The notes under the pieces were generated by a model. It had not been told where the DNA came from. It did no database searches and worked only from the letters and a program-made list of their open reading frames with translations. A stretch of 64,000 nt of DNA, from NCBI GenBank assembly GCA_028822445.1, contig JAPKDQ010000003.1, positions 227,714 through 291,713 on the forward strand. The letters run 5' to 3'. The translations under genes and the position numbers were made by a program. The DNA comes from Rhodospirillaceae bacterium (GTDB lineage: Bacteria > Pseudomonadota > Alphaproteobacteria > Rhodospirillales > Rhodospirillaceae). This document shows, piece after piece, positions 34,004 through 42,990 of the stretch; position 1 is the first letter of the stretch, and each line of letters begins with the position of its first letter.

Positions 34004-34978
34004 ATGACCCTCTCTCGCAAAGAGTTTTTGGCGCTCGTAGGCGCAAGCGCGCTCGTTAGTCCGCGTCTACTGCAAGCGCAAGCGCCCACCACCATAATGA
34101 GCCGGATCAAATACGCGACACTCGGCGCTCCTGACCTAGACGCCGTGGAAAACGCGTACACGACGCACTTAGGGCACACAGTGGTTGAGCGGTCGGCTGT
34201 AAGTGAGACGATGGCGACATCTTGGGGCACACCCAACATGGCTGGGCGGCCCTTTGTGCTAATGCGGCCGATGACGGGCGAAAACGTTATGATCCGCGCC
34301 ATCGAAACGGAAGCTATCCCCGGCTACAAGGCGATGACAACTCTCGGGTGGAACGCCTTCGAAATTATCGTCAATAATACAGATGACTTGCACAAAAGGT
34401 TAATGGACGGTTCTCCATTCGAGCATATCGGTGGCCCAGAGAACCTGGGCGGCGGGTCAACCATCCGGGCGTCTCAGTACATTGGCCCCGCTGGTGAAGT
34501 ATTGTATTTCAACAGCGAAACCGGTGACAGGGGGAAATCCAACCTTCCATTGCCAGGAGACGATGTCGGTCGCACCAACATCGTTATTCTTGCCAGTAAA
34601 AATCTCGGTGAGACAATGGCAATTTACCGTGCTGCGTTTGGTCTTGGTCAAGGTTTTGTCATGCCTACTCCAAATAAATTGGTAGCAGAGGCGCAGGGAC
34701 TAGAAGGGGGCGCCATGTTCCGCTTAGGCTTCATCACACTGCGTGAACGCGGCAATGCCATTCATTTTGATGAGTACACAGACAGCAGCGCGCCGCGCCA
34801 AGCTGCTAAAGGTATGCTGCCGCAAGCCTGCGCCATGGTATCCTTCAATGTCGATAACCTAGATGCAGTTGACGCCGACTTTGTTGCCGACCCCATAACG
34901 GAATACGGCGGCATGCGCTCAGCGGTCTTTAAGGGGCCAGCTGGAGAGTTAGTAGAACTTATCGAAGCTGATCGTTAG
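34004..34978 (+). CDS. exported two-domain VOC-like protein, array member 4
   Basis: 324 residues. The N-terminal signal (LSRKEFLALVGASALVSPRLLQAQA) has an Arg-Lys pair in place of Arg-Arg and could be Tat or Sec. The VOC halves begin with YATLGAPDLDAVENAYTTHLGH and IVILASKNLGETMAIYRAAFGL. Shared blocks are SWGTPNMAGRPFVLM, GYKAMTTLGWNAFEI, MLPQACAMVSFNVDNLD and KGPAGELVELIEAD. It is closest to member 5: both have SWGTPN, PRQ(A/T)A and LPQ where members 1-3 have PPG. It is two bases from member 5, so this is the youngest-looking duplication of the array. Confidence 0.82.
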   Translation: MTLSRKEFLALVGASALVSPRLLQAQAPTTIMSRIKYATLGAPDLDAVENAYTTHLGHTVVERSAVSETMATSWGTPNMAGRPFVLMRPMTGENVMIRAIETEAIPGYKAMTTLGWNAFEIIVNNTDDLHKRLMDGSPFEHIGGPENLGGGSTIRASQYIGPAGEVLYFNSETGDRGKSNLPLPGDDVGRTNIVILASKNLGETMAIYRAAFGLGQGFVMPTPNKLVAEAQGLEGGAMFRLGFITLRERGNAIHFDEYTDSSAPRQAAKGMLPQACAMVSFNVDNLDAVDADFVADPITEYGGMRSAVFKGPAGELVELIEADR

Positions 34979-34980
34979 AC

Positions 34981-35985
34981 ATGACCAAAAAGCCACACGC
35001 TAGCTTGAGTCGCAAAGCCTTTCTCACATTAACTGGTGCTGCTGCTGCCACGACAGCGCTACCTAGCACCCTTTTAGCCCAGGAGACCAAACCTTTGCTG
35101 AGCCGAATCAAAATGGCGACCATCGGCGCCCCTAACCTCCATGATGTTGAGCGCTGGTACACTACTTGGTTAGACTACACCGTGCACGAGCGCGGCACAG
35201 TCAGCGGCACCCTGGCAGCGTCTTGGGGGACACCAAACACGGCTGGCCGGCCCTATATTCTGCTGCAATCGGCCGCGGGTGATGACGTTTACATCCGAGC
35301 AGTCGAAGTGGACCCCATTCCCGGTTATCAGGCGATGACGACCTGGGGCTGGAATGCCATTGAGATCATCTGCGATGACGTTGACGCATTGCATGAAGAA
35401 CTAAAGACCTCTGCATTCACCCACCTCGCCGGACCCTCTAATCTCATGGGCGGCACATCATCCATTCGTGCAGTTCAATACAAAGGGCCAGCCGAGGAAG
35501 TAATTTACCTGACGTGTGAAACCGGCGATCGCTCCAAGTCTAATTTACCATTGCCGCGCGGCCCTGTAGATCGCCCCTTTATCATGGTGCTCGCTGGAAC
35601 AGACCTTGATGAAATGGAACGATTCTACGGCGAGACATTCAATATGGGTGGTGGCGGATATCGCTTTACGACGACCGGCGGTCTGATCTCCCAAATGCAA
35701 AATCGGGCCGATGATATTGTTTACAATATTGGACTAGTGCGCTGTCGCGAGCAGGGCAACAATATCGAGCTTGATGAATACACGGCGGACACCGGCCCAC
35801 GCCAGACAGCTGAAGGTCAATTGCCACAGGGCGTGGCTATGACGACGTTTAACTGCGATGATTTAGACAGCATAGATCTGGAATTCATCACCCCACCGGT
35901 CAAAGAATACAACGGAAAGCGCTCAGTGGTATTCACAGGCCCGGCTGGCGAACTCACCGAACTTATTGAAAATAAACGAGCATAA
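34981..35985 (+). CDS. exported two-domain VOC-like protein, array member 5
   Basis: 334 residues. The signal is SLSRKAFLTLTGAAAATTALPSTLLAQE, Tat-like with an Arg-Lys pair. The VOC halves begin with MATIGAPNLHDVERWYTTWLDY and MVLAGTDLDEMERFYGETFNM. Shared blocks are SWGTPNTAGRPYILL, RAVEVDPIPGYQAMTTWGWNAIEII, QLPQGVAMTTFNCDDLD and TGPAGELTELIEN. The metal-ligand His of the first strand is again missing. It precedes the crotonase-family gene by two bases, so the array and that gene form one transcript. Periplasmic role unknown. Confidence 0.82.
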   Translation: MTKKPHASLSRKAFLTLTGAAAATTALPSTLLAQETKPLLSRIKMATIGAPNLHDVERWYTTWLDYTVHERGTVSGTLAASWGTPNTAGRPYILLQSAAGDDVYIRAVEVDPIPGYQAMTTWGWNAIEIICDDVDALHEELKTSAFTHLAGPSNLMGGTSSIRAVQYKGPAEEVIYLTCETGDRSKSNLPLPRGPVDRPFIMVLAGTDLDEMERFYGETFNMGGGGYRFTTTGGLISQMQNRADDIVYNIGLVRCREQGNNIELDEYTADTGPRQTAEGQLPQGVAMTTFNCDDLDSIDLEFITPPVKEYNGKRSVVFTGPAGELTELIENKRA

Positions 35986-35987
35986 GA

Positions 35988-36773
35988 ATGGCAAATAATG
36001 AAACACCGCTTGTTATCCGCCATGATAAAAGCGGTGTATGCACGCTTACGCTAAACAGGCCTAAAGCCCGCAATGCGCTATCGTTGTCCATGATCGATGC
36101 CATGATTCATAACCTTAGTAATATTGCTGAAGATCCGTCTGCCCGCGTTGTCGTCATTGCGGGGGCGGGTCCAGCATTCTGTGCCGGCCACGACCTTAAA
36201 GAACTCAAAGCAACCCCCGATCCAGCCGCAACACAAATCCTGTTCAGCCGTTGCTCGGACATGATGATGCGCTTGGTGCGCCTTCCCCAACCTGTGATAG
36301 CGAAAGTTCATGGCGTTGCCACCGCAGCGGGGTGCCAACTGGTCGCCACAGCCGACCTTGCCCTTGCCGGGAATTCAGCTGAATTCGCGACACCCGGGGT
36401 CAATATTGGACTGTTTTGTACAACCCCATCTGTAGCTGTAAGCCGCTCAATCTCGCGCAAAAAAGCTATGGAAATGTTGCTAACAGGGGCGCCTATAACG
36501 GCGGCCGCGGCTGAAACCATGGGCCTCATCAACTCTACTGTGCCAGATGATGATCTGGACGAAACAGTTGATGCTTTGGCCAAGCTGATCACTTCTAAGT
36601 CAGCTCATATTCTTTCTCTAGGAAAGAAAGCCTTCTACGAACAAATAGAGAAACCCATAGCCGAAAGTTATGTCTATGCCAGCGCAGTCATGGCTCAGAA
36701 CATGCTGGATGAGGATTGCACCGAAGGTATCTCTGCCTTTATCGAGAAGCGTGCCCCGAACTGGCGCGCCTAA
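35988..36773 (+). CDS. enoyl-CoA hydratase-like (crotonase family, ECHDC3-like) protein
   Basis: 261 residues. The oxyanion-hole segments are GPAFCAGHDLKEL and GVATAAGCQLVATADLA. The classical Glu pair is replaced: the GGGCE position reads AGCQ and the second Glu position reads TPG within FATPGVNIGLFCTTP. This pattern recalls ECHDC3-type crotonases, whose reaction is poorly defined. It closes the rightward operon, two bases after the last VOC gene, so its expression should follow the array. Cytoplasmic. Confidence 0.87.
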   Translation: MANNETPLVIRHDKSGVCTLTLNRPKARNALSLSMIDAMIHNLSNIAEDPSARVVVIAGAGPAFCAGHDLKELKATPDPAATQILFSRCSDMMMRLVRLPQPVIAKVHGVATAAGCQLVATADLALAGNSAEFATPGVNIGLFCTTPSVAVSRSISRKKAMEMLLTGAPITAAAAETMGLINSTVPDDDLDETVDALAKLITSKSAHILSLGKKAFYEQIEKPIAESYVYASAVMAQNMLDEDCTEGISAFIEKRAPNWRA

Positions 36774-36819
36774 TTGTATTTAGGAGCCACATCCATGCCC
36801 CAAGAGCTAATCCGGATCA

Positions 36820-36843
36820 TAGCGCTAGAGTGATTTAGCGCTA
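36820..36843. terminator. palindromic hairpin at convergent gene ends
   Basis: Two copies of the self-complementary octamer TAGCGCTA (36820-36827 and 36836-36843) can form an eight-pair stem with an eight-base loop. It lies between the convergent crotonase and DUF423 genes and covers the DUF423 stop. There is no T-tract on either side, so a terminator role is only plausible. Confidence 0.3.
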
Positions 36844-37232
36844 GATGAAATCGCGCCAAAGACAAGACATAAAAACCCAATCATCGCAGATAAACCTCCG
36901 ACCGGAGCAAGAAGGCCCGGGCCATTGAAAGACAGAGAATACAGAGACCCTGAAAAACAAAAAATACCGGCGCCAAATAAAATGCCCGTTGCGAGCATCA
37001 ACTTGCGCTGGCGACCTTCGGCAACACGGTCGTGAAGCAATGCAACGAAGATAATACCAAAAGCCATCTTCATTTGAAAATCACTACCGTCGTAGAACCA
37101 GGTCGCCGCTTTTTCGCCAACGGGTGCAATTGCCTCAATACCATGGGCAGCAAGAGAACCGGTGATTACTGCAATCAATCCATTCAATGCCGCGAATACA
37201 ATTAAGTAAATTGCTGTTCGACTAAGAGACAT
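36825..37232 (-). CDS. DUF423 family small membrane protein (YgdD-like)
   Basis: 135 residues with about four transmembrane helices. The first helix (AIYLIVFAALNGLIAVITGSLAAHG) carries the AxHG signature of DUF423, followed by WFYDGSDFQMKMAFGIIFVALL. The last helices are Gly/Phe-rich, with LYSLSFNGPGLLAPVGGLSAMIGFL. Inner-membrane protein of unknown function, widespread in Proteobacteria. It is convergent with the catabolic operon and same-stranded with the HD-domain gene. Confidence 0.88.
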   Translation of the reverse strand: MSLSRTAIYLIVFAALNGLIAVITGSLAAHGIEAIAPVGEKAATWFYDGSDFQMKMAFGIIFVALLHDRVAEGRQRKLMLATGILFGAGIFCFSGSLYSLSFNGPGLLAPVGGLSAMIGFLCLVFGAISSSAKSL

Positions 37233-37299
37233 ATAGCTCCCTCACTTTATTTTGTTCGTCGGGCCACCATTACTCAGGAACCGCCCACCTCTATGGCAC

Positions 37300-37953
37300 C
37301 TAGCGCCTCTGCAAAACCATCGCAGCCTCAAGCGCACGAAATCCATCGAGAAACGCTTTCTCAGCCTCAGCCACAGGAACTGGAACCAGCTCAACACCAC
37401 TCAATGGTTTTTCGCTAAGCCCCAAAACGGTTCGTACCTCCACATTTGAGAATCCGGCCAATTGCACGGCTTCCGTCGCAGCAGCGATCTTGTCCGCATT
37501 CTTGACTAACGCTTCAGTAGAGGCTGGAAGAACTGCAGAAAGACCGAATCGCAGCCGAATCGCTTGCAAAAGCCGCTTCTCTACTTCCTTAAAAACATCG
37601 CCGACGACGGCTTTAAGCGGGGTAATAAGGTCATGGGTAACGTATTCGGAGGCATCGTGCAATTTGGCCGCCATTAAAATATCGGGCGTCGCTTTGGGCT
37701 GAAGCCGCCGCAGGATATCGACCACAAAATCAGAATGTTGCGCCACGCTCCACGCATGGAAGCCCTGGGTTTGGCCGTTCCAGCGGGTATTGCGGGCCAG
37801 CCCCAAGGCAATATCTTCAATCTCAATATCCATTGGCGACGGGTCGAGAAGATTCAAGCGGCGGCCTGACAGCATGCGCTGCCACGTGCGCGGCGCATGG
37901 TCTGCCAAGTGCGCGGTCAACGCTGCAGCTTGTTTTTCTGAAGACGCGTTCAA
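37300..37953 (-). CDS. HD-domain phosphohydrolase (YfbR-like)
   Basis: 217 residues. The metal-binding residues of an HD domain are visible: the His pair in FHAWSVAQHS (66 and 73), His99-Asp100 in KLHDASEY, and a later Asp in KNADKIAAATEA. The nearest characterised family is YfbR 5'-deoxynucleotidase, which dephosphorylates dNMPs. It is probably a nucleotide-pool enzyme in the cytoplasm. No partner gene is evident. The start at 37953 is taken from the longest frame. Confidence 0.82.
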   Translation of the reverse strand: MNASSEKQAAALTAHLADHAPRTWQRMLSGRRLNLLDPSPMDIEIEDIALGLARNTRWNGQTQGFHAWSVAQHSDFVVDILRRLQPKATPDILMAAKLHDASEYVTHDLITPLKAVVGDVFKEVEKRLLQAIRLRFGLSAVLPASTEALVKNADKIAAATEAVQLAGFSNVEVRTVLGLSEKPLSGVELVPVPVAEAEKAFLDGFRALEAAMVLQRR

Positions 37954-38215
37954 GATAAAGGTCCAAAAATACGTTAATCTATCTGTAAGAACAGACTGTA
38001 GAGCAGGATGATAGGGTATAGGTTAGCCGCGACCACTCGTCATGCCTAGGCAGTAACGCGATGAAGTTTGGTGAAGATGACAGAGACGAACTGTCCCAAC
38101 GCCAAATTTACCGTCTTGTGGCTGGTGGCTACATCGTCAACGGTTAATGTTTAGAGTGTAAGACAAGCTGCGTCTGACCGTGCAGATTCACCGCAATCCA
38201 ATTAGAGAGACACAC
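37954..38215. other. intergenic region with a possible tiny reading frame
   Basis: 262 bases between divergent genes. A 28-codon frame on the plus strand (ATG 38061 to TAA 38147, KFGEDDRDELSQRQIYRLVAGG) has no strong ribosome site. It is noted only because its composition is protein-like. Nothing else is recognisable. Confidence 0.25.
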
Positions 38216-39424
38216 ATGACAGAGTCAGTAGTCATTGTCGGCGCCGGAGAAGCTGGCGGGCAGACCGCGATCTCTTTGCGACAGGGCGGGTATGAAGGCT
38301 CAATTACAATTGTCGGTGATGAACCCTACATTCCTTACGAAAGACCCGCGCTATCCAAACAGTTTCTCGCTCGAGAACTAGAACAAGAGCGGCTATATCT
38401 AAGAGCGGCAGAGTTTTACGCCAAGCGCAATATTTCAATAAAACTCAATGAGCGGGTCACTGCGATTGCGCCTGGGAATTGCGTAACACTAAGCGATGGA
38501 TCAAGCATAGCCGCGCAGTCCATCGTCCTAGCGACCGGCGGTCGCGTGCGCTCAATGACCGCAGATGGTGTAGACCTGAAAAACATCCATTACCTAAGAA
38601 CTATTGATGACGTGCTTAGTTTCCGTGACGCCTTGGAGCCTGGCATTAATCTCGCGGTCGTTGGTGGTGGCTACATTGGCCTTGAAGTGGCTGCCGTTGC
38701 CTCCAGGCTCGGATGCAAAGTCACTGTTTTAGAAATGGGGGGCCGCGTTCTAAACCGCGTCGTCGCGCCTGTTGTTTCTGAATTCTACACCCGCGTTCAT
38801 CGCGAAGAAGGAGTCAATATTCGCACTGGCGTCACCGTATCTGGGTTCGAAGGCGAGAAACAGGTTGAACATGTGCTGTGTAGCGACGGATCAAAGTTGA
38901 CGGCGGACGTCGTTATCATAGGAATCGGAATAATCCCCAATATTGAATTGGCTGAATCAGCGGGCCTGGAAATTAATAATGGCATTGTGGTGGACGCGTT
39001 CACACGAACGTCGACGGACAAAGTGTATGCTGTTGGAGATTGCACTAATCACCCCAACGATCTGCTCGGACGCCGCCTGCGACTAGAGTCTGTGCAGAAT
39101 GCGGTCAGCCAGGGAAAGGCCGCCGCTAACACGATCCTCGGAAAAGAGTCACCCTACGCGGAAGTACCTTGGTTCTGGTCTGACCAATACGACATCAAGC
39201 TACAAATGACGGGGATCAGCGACCCGGATGATCAGGTTGTCGTCCGTGGCGATTCAGATACACGGTCCTTTTCAGTTTGCTATCTGCGTGATGGAATTCT
39301 AGTGGCCGTACATGCGCTGAACCGCCCCAAGGACTTTCTTCAAGCAAAAAAAGCTGTCGCAGCCAAAGCAACCCCCAACATCAGCCGCCTCGCCGACCCA
39401 GGCACACCCATAAAAGAGCTCTAA
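38216..39424 (+). CDS. NAD(P)H-dependent ferredoxin/rubredoxin reductase-type flavoprotein
   Basis: About 402 residues of the putidaredoxin/rhodocoxin reductase class. The FAD-binding GAGEAGGQ is near residue 8, the NAD-binding VVGGGYIGLEVAA is mid-protein, and VYAVGDCTN is the second FAD motif. A Reductase_C domain follows (about 320-400). Such enzymes carry electrons from NAD(P)H to a small ferredoxin or rubredoxin that serves a P450 or Rieske oxygenase. No such partner is in the window. The ATG at 38216, with a GAGAG site, is preferred to the frame's first ATG at 38180. It stands alone in transcription. Confidence 0.88.
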   Translation: MTESVVIVGAGEAGGQTAISLRQGGYEGSITIVGDEPYIPYERPALSKQFLARELEQERLYLRAAEFYAKRNISIKLNERVTAIAPGNCVTLSDGSSIAAQSIVLATGGRVRSMTADGVDLKNIHYLRTIDDVLSFRDALEPGINLAVVGGGYIGLEVAAVASRLGCKVTVLEMGGRVLNRVVAPVVSEFYTRVHREEGVNIRTGVTVSGFEGEKQVEHVLCSDGSKLTADVVIIGIGIIPNIELAESAGLEINNGIVVDAFTRTSTDKVYAVGDCTNHPNDLLGRRLRLESVQNAVSQGKAAANTILGKESPYAEVPWFWSDQYDIKLQMTGISDPDDQVVVRGDSDTRSFSVCYLRDGILVAVHALNRPKDFLQAKKAVAAKATPNISRLADPGTPIKEL

Positions 39425-39578
39425 CATATTGTATTTATTATAGTTTATAAAGGTGTGCATTGATCTAACGGCGCGCAATTGAGGTGGTGTAATAGTTAAA
39501 CAGGTGGGGGCCTTCTTGTGGTCGATGGTATTGACAACCTTGACCAGCACTGCCTGCCTTATAGGAGAGCCAGACTGT

Positions 39579-39608
39579 TACTCAGCGTCCGGCAACGGAC
39601 GGTGAGTA
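39579..39608. other. strong GNRA-capped hairpin in a 377-base intergenic region
   Basis: TACTCAGCGTCCG (39579-39591) and CGGACGGTGAGTA (39596-39608) pair at 12 of 13 positions with one G-G mismatch, closed by a GCAA loop (39592-39595), a stable GNRA tetraloop. No T-tract follows, so it is not a simple terminator. The surrounding gap (39425-39801), between the reductase and the acyl-CoA ligase, has no gene I can support. The hairpin may belong to a structured leader of the ligase gene, a small RNA or a dispersed repeat. Confidence 0.55.
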
Positions 39609-39801
39609 GACGCAAGACCCTAACGCTGGAAACCGTACGCGCGTGCTAATAGACGAAGCTGTCCAATAATATTCAGGATGGGCCGCCAAACGTCAGGGGC
39701 TAGCGCAGACTTTAAACATAACCGCGTAACGCGGGCTTGCACTTACAGTCTATTTTAGAGAAAACAGGGGCACTCAATTCTATACTAGGTGCGCTATTTT
39801 T

Positions 39802-41331
39802 ATGTCTGCCAACCTTTATGCTGTTTTCAAACAGCAATTTCCAAAAGATCTGAGTAACCCGTTCATTAAAGAAGCGAGAGGCTCGGTCCTTTCTTACGCA
39901 GAAGTAGAGAGTCGATCGGCCCAGGTCGCAAGTCTTTTGCAGTCTTTGCGTATTAAGCCCGGCGACAGGGTCGCGGCACAGATAGAAAAATCTGCAGCCG
40001 CTCTTATTCTATATTTAGGGTGCCTTCGTGCAGGAGCAGTTTATCTGCCCATTAATACCGCCTACACAAATGCGGAACTCACGTACTTCCTCACGGATGC
40101 AAAACCGGCACTCTTCGTATGCGATGCGATACGCGAGAAAAGCTTACGTGCCTCCATTCGCGAATGCGGTGTGCCCAATTGCTTCAGTCTGGATGCTCAT
40201 GGTAGGGGCAGCTTCGCCCAACAAGCGCTTGCTCACGACACAAAATTTAAGACTGTCACTTTGGAGGCCGCCGATCCAGCCGCCATTCTTTATTCGTCGG
40301 GAACAACCGGCAAGCCTAAGGGGGCAACACTCTCACACGGTGCACTAGCTGCGAATGCGAGAGCACTCCATGCCGCATGGCAATTGGGTCCGGATGATGT
40401 GTTGCTACATGCCCTGCCCATCTTTCACACCCACGGCTTGTTCGTAGCGACCAATACAGTCCTTATAAACGGCACCGGTATGCTATTTCATGACGGTTTC
40501 GAATCCGATGCAGTGATCTCAGATCTAGCCAAGGCAACGGTATTCATGGGTGTTCCAACCTATTATACGCGACTCCTCGCTAACCCCGCGCTAACGCGCG
40601 AAGCCTGCACGTCTATTCGACTGTTCATTTCCGGCTCGGCACCCCTACTCGACGAAACGTGCAATGCATTTAAGGAACGCACGGGACATGCCATCGTCGA
40701 GCGGTATGGCATGACCGAAGCTGGAATCATCACGAGCGCCAACCCTGACAAACCCAAACGAGCTGGAACCGTAGGTTGGCCTTTAGACGGCGTGACCCTT
40801 CGGATCATTAACGATGACGATGAACCAGTCGGAGCGTCGGAGACCGGTGAATTACAAATTAAGAGCTCGGGCCTATTCTCCGGCTATTGGAACAAGCCCG
40901 AGAAGACCGCTGAAGAGTTCACATCAGACGGGTTCTTTCGGACGGGAGACATCGCCCGATATGAATTAGACGGGCAAATTACTTTGATTGGCCGCGCTAA
41001 GGATATGTATATCTCTGGCGGATTCAATGTTTTCCCAAAGGAAATCGAACAAATCGTCGATGCTATCGAAGGCGTTGAAGAATGCGCTGTCGTAGGGATG
41101 CCGCACCCGGACTTTGGTGAAGCTGGGCTGGTCATCATTGTCGCAAAAAAAGAACCGCTGGACGAGAAGGCTATACGATCAACCCTTAAGGAAACCCTGG
41201 CCAACTACAAAGTGCCGAAACAGATCTTGCAATCGGATAGCCTACCGCGCAACGCTATGGGTAAGGTCCAGAAGAACCTGCTTCGCGAAACCTACCGCAA
41301 TGAGTGGCGGGATTGGCTTCAAGACCAATAG
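39802..41331 (+). CDS. matB: malonyl-CoA synthetase-like acyl-CoA ligase (MatB type)
   Basis: 509 residues of the ANL adenylating family. The P-loop is YSSGTTGKPKGATLSH (about 163-178), then LPIFHTHGLFVATN, ERYGMTEAG, the hinge TGDIARYELDG and the C-terminal Lys in NAMGKVQKN. The LPIFHTHGLF stretch and length fit malonyl-CoA synthetases, which make malonyl- or methylmalonyl-CoA from the free acid, ATP and CoA. No malonyl-CoA decarboxylase is next door. The ATG at 39802 lacks a clear ribosome site. The substrate assignment is family-based. Confidence 0.82.
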   Translation: MSANLYAVFKQQFPKDLSNPFIKEARGSVLSYAEVESRSAQVASLLQSLRIKPGDRVAAQIEKSAAALILYLGCLRAGAVYLPINTAYTNAELTYFLTDAKPALFVCDAIREKSLRASIRECGVPNCFSLDAHGRGSFAQQALAHDTKFKTVTLEAADPAAILYSSGTTGKPKGATLSHGALAANARALHAAWQLGPDDVLLHALPIFHTHGLFVATNTVLINGTGMLFHDGFESDAVISDLAKATVFMGVPTYYTRLLANPALTREACTSIRLFISGSAPLLDETCNAFKERTGHAIVERYGMTEAGIITSANPDKPKRAGTVGWPLDGVTLRIINDDDEPVGASETGELQIKSSGLFSGYWNKPEKTAEEFTSDGFFRTGDIARYELDGQITLIGRAKDMYISGGFNVFPKEIEQIVDAIEGVEECAVVGMPHPDFGEAGLVIIVAKKEPLDEKAIRSTLKETLANYKVPKQILQSDSLPRNAMGKVQKNLLRETYRNEWRDWLQDQ

Positions 41332-41353
41332 GGGTCCAAGCATCTTTGCGTAT

Positions 41354-42244
41354 TTATTTACCCGCTAGCGTTGACATGGGAAGGCTTTCATCGGGACCCC
41401 ACTCAGTCATTGAGCCGTCATACAACGCGACATCATCCCGACCGAGGAGCATGAGCGCGAACGAGTCCGTCGTCGCCGAGATTCCGCCACCGCAATAGGT
41501 GATGATGTTTTCTTGGTTAAAGGCGCCAACCGCTTGGAACTTTTCGTTAAGAGCCGTGGCATCTGCAAACGTGTTGTCGGACTTATCGATCAAGTCGTAG
41601 GCATAGAGGTTTACACTGCCCGAGATGTGGCCGGGACGCCCGTAAGCCGCGTTAACCGCTTCACCCGAAAATATTTCTGGTGAAAGCGCGTTTATCAAGC
41701 AGGTATCTTTGCGTTGAACCGCGGCCAACACTTCGTCTTTCCCGATGATCTGTCCCGGTTGTAGGTTTGCCGTAAATTCGGCAATCGGAAGGTTAGGTGT
41801 TTCTATCGTCGTTGGACGGTGTTCTGCGGCCCATTTATCCCATGCGCCGTTCAGAACGCGGCACTTGTTAAAGCCGAATGCACGGAACATTAGGAATAAT
41901 CGCGTGGCCCAGAAATTTGCACCGCGCGAATACAGCACGATGCGGTGGTCATTTCCGATTCCGGCATTACCGATAGCGTGCCCAAAGTCTTCTGCTGCCG
42001 GCATCATAAATTTAAGGCTCGGGTGCTCACCAGAAAGCTCAGATAGGAAATCGAGAAACACCGCACCTGGGATATGATCAGCATCATAATCCTCACGGCC
42101 GCTCCTGATATCGTAGCCGCCACCAGGCTTAGCTCCCATGACGACATTGCAGTCAATGATTCTCAGATCGTTGGCGCCAAGCTCTACTTCAAGCGTATCC
42201 GTCTCAACGAGTAGTTGGGGGTTCACATAACCTTTATCGGTCAT
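41354..42244 (-). CDS. two-domain rhodanese (thiosulfate/3-mercaptopyruvate sulfurtransferase)
   Basis: 296 residues with tandem rhodanese domains. The N-terminal one is non-catalytic, as usual (DYDADHIPGAVFLDF, RIVLYSRGANFWATR). The C-terminal one has the active-site loop TYCGGGISAT with Cys251. The GRPGHISGSVNL strand is typical. It transfers sulfane sulfur to cyanide or thiols. Its start overlaps the stop of the GST gene by four bases (ATGA), so the two are co-translated and may act together in thiol or electrophile detoxification. Cytoplasmic. Confidence 0.9.
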   Translation of the reverse strand: MTDKGYVNPQLLVETDTLEVELGANDLRIIDCNVVMGAKPGGGYDIRSGREDYDADHIPGAVFLDFLSELSGEHPSLKFMMPAAEDFGHAIGNAGIGNDHRIVLYSRGANFWATRLFLMFRAFGFNKCRVLNGAWDKWAAEHRPTTIETPNLPIAEFTANLQPGQIIGKDEVLAAVQRKDTCLINALSPEIFSGEAVNAAYGRPGHISGSVNLYAYDLIDKSDNTFADATALNEKFQAVGAFNQENIITYCGGGISATTDSFALMLLGRDDVALYDGSMTEWGPDESLPMSTLAGK

Positions 42245-42990
42245 GAGGGCGCTCCGGTGACCGCGTTTTCTGAGCCTCTAAGCTCTGGATAATACCGTGT
42301 CATCATACGTTCGAAATGGTTAACGAGGTTGCGATGCTTTCGCGTTTCCACAGTGATCGCATTCTCCCAGGGCTGCGAGATGATTTCACCCACATGGGCC
42401 GCTAAGCAGGCATCAAATATCGTTGGCTGATCAGTAAAACCCCATTCCTTCTGGCCGAGCCAATGAGCAAGCGCTCCGATATCAGTGATGGCCATGTCCT
42501 GGATCGTTTTTGGCGAATGTCGCCCAATCCCATGCCCAACGAGTTGCTTGCGCACAATGCGTTGGGCAAACGGTTTTAAAATAGCTAGCACCGGCCCAGG
42601 AACACCAAGGATCTTCTTCATATAAGGGGCCCAGTGTTTAATGCCATGTGGGTCAAGCCAGCGGAAGTAAACCAAGGCCCAATAGAGGTGCTCTTCCATA
42701 AGGCGCTGAAACGATAGGCTCTCAGCTCTCTGCGTCAGGGTGAGTTTGCCGTCCACAGGGTTGCCATTCTGGGCCTCAAGCTGAGAAATGACTAAGCCGC
42801 TATCGGCCAGGACTTTGCCACTTTCATCCACCAGGAAGGGGCGCTTGCCCGTAGGAGCCTTCTTTCGTTTGTCAGAGGCGACCGTGTATTTAATGCCCGC
42901 CATGCGCAAATACGTTTCAAGCTTGAAGCAAAAGGGGCTTGGGTCAGGCAACCCCATTACGGGGCCAAACTTGTAGAGCATCACGCTCAT
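42241..42990 (-). CDS. glutathione S-transferase-like protein (metaxin/FAX type)
   Basis: About 249 residues. The N-terminal thioredoxin-like domain has SPFCFKLETYLRMAGIKY and KRPFLVDESGKVLADSGLVISQLEAQ; the C-terminal helical domain follows. The SPFCFK motif and long C-terminal region resemble the GST branch that includes metaxins and failed-axon-connections proteins, common in Proteobacteria with unknown substrate. I chose ATG 42990, with AAAGGA six bases upstream, over frames starting at 43056. It is co-translated with the rhodanese gene. Confidence 0.83.
   Translation of the reverse strand: MSVMLYKFGPVMGLPDPSPFCFKLETYLRMAGIKYTVASDKRKKAPTGKRPFLVDESGKVLADSGLVISQLEAQNGNPVDGKLTLTQRAESLSFQRLMEEHLYWALVYFRWLDPHGIKHWAPYMKKILGVPGPVLAILKPFAQRIVRKQLVGHGIGRHSPKTIQDMAITDIGALAHWLGQKEWGFTDQPTIFDACLAAHVGEIISQPWENAITVETRKHRNLVNHFERMMTRYYPELRGSENAVTGAPS

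Noticed and set aside
38216..39424. Reductase as part of a P450 or Rieske system in the window
   Set aside because: No P450, Rieske oxygenase or ferredoxin gene is present to pair with it.
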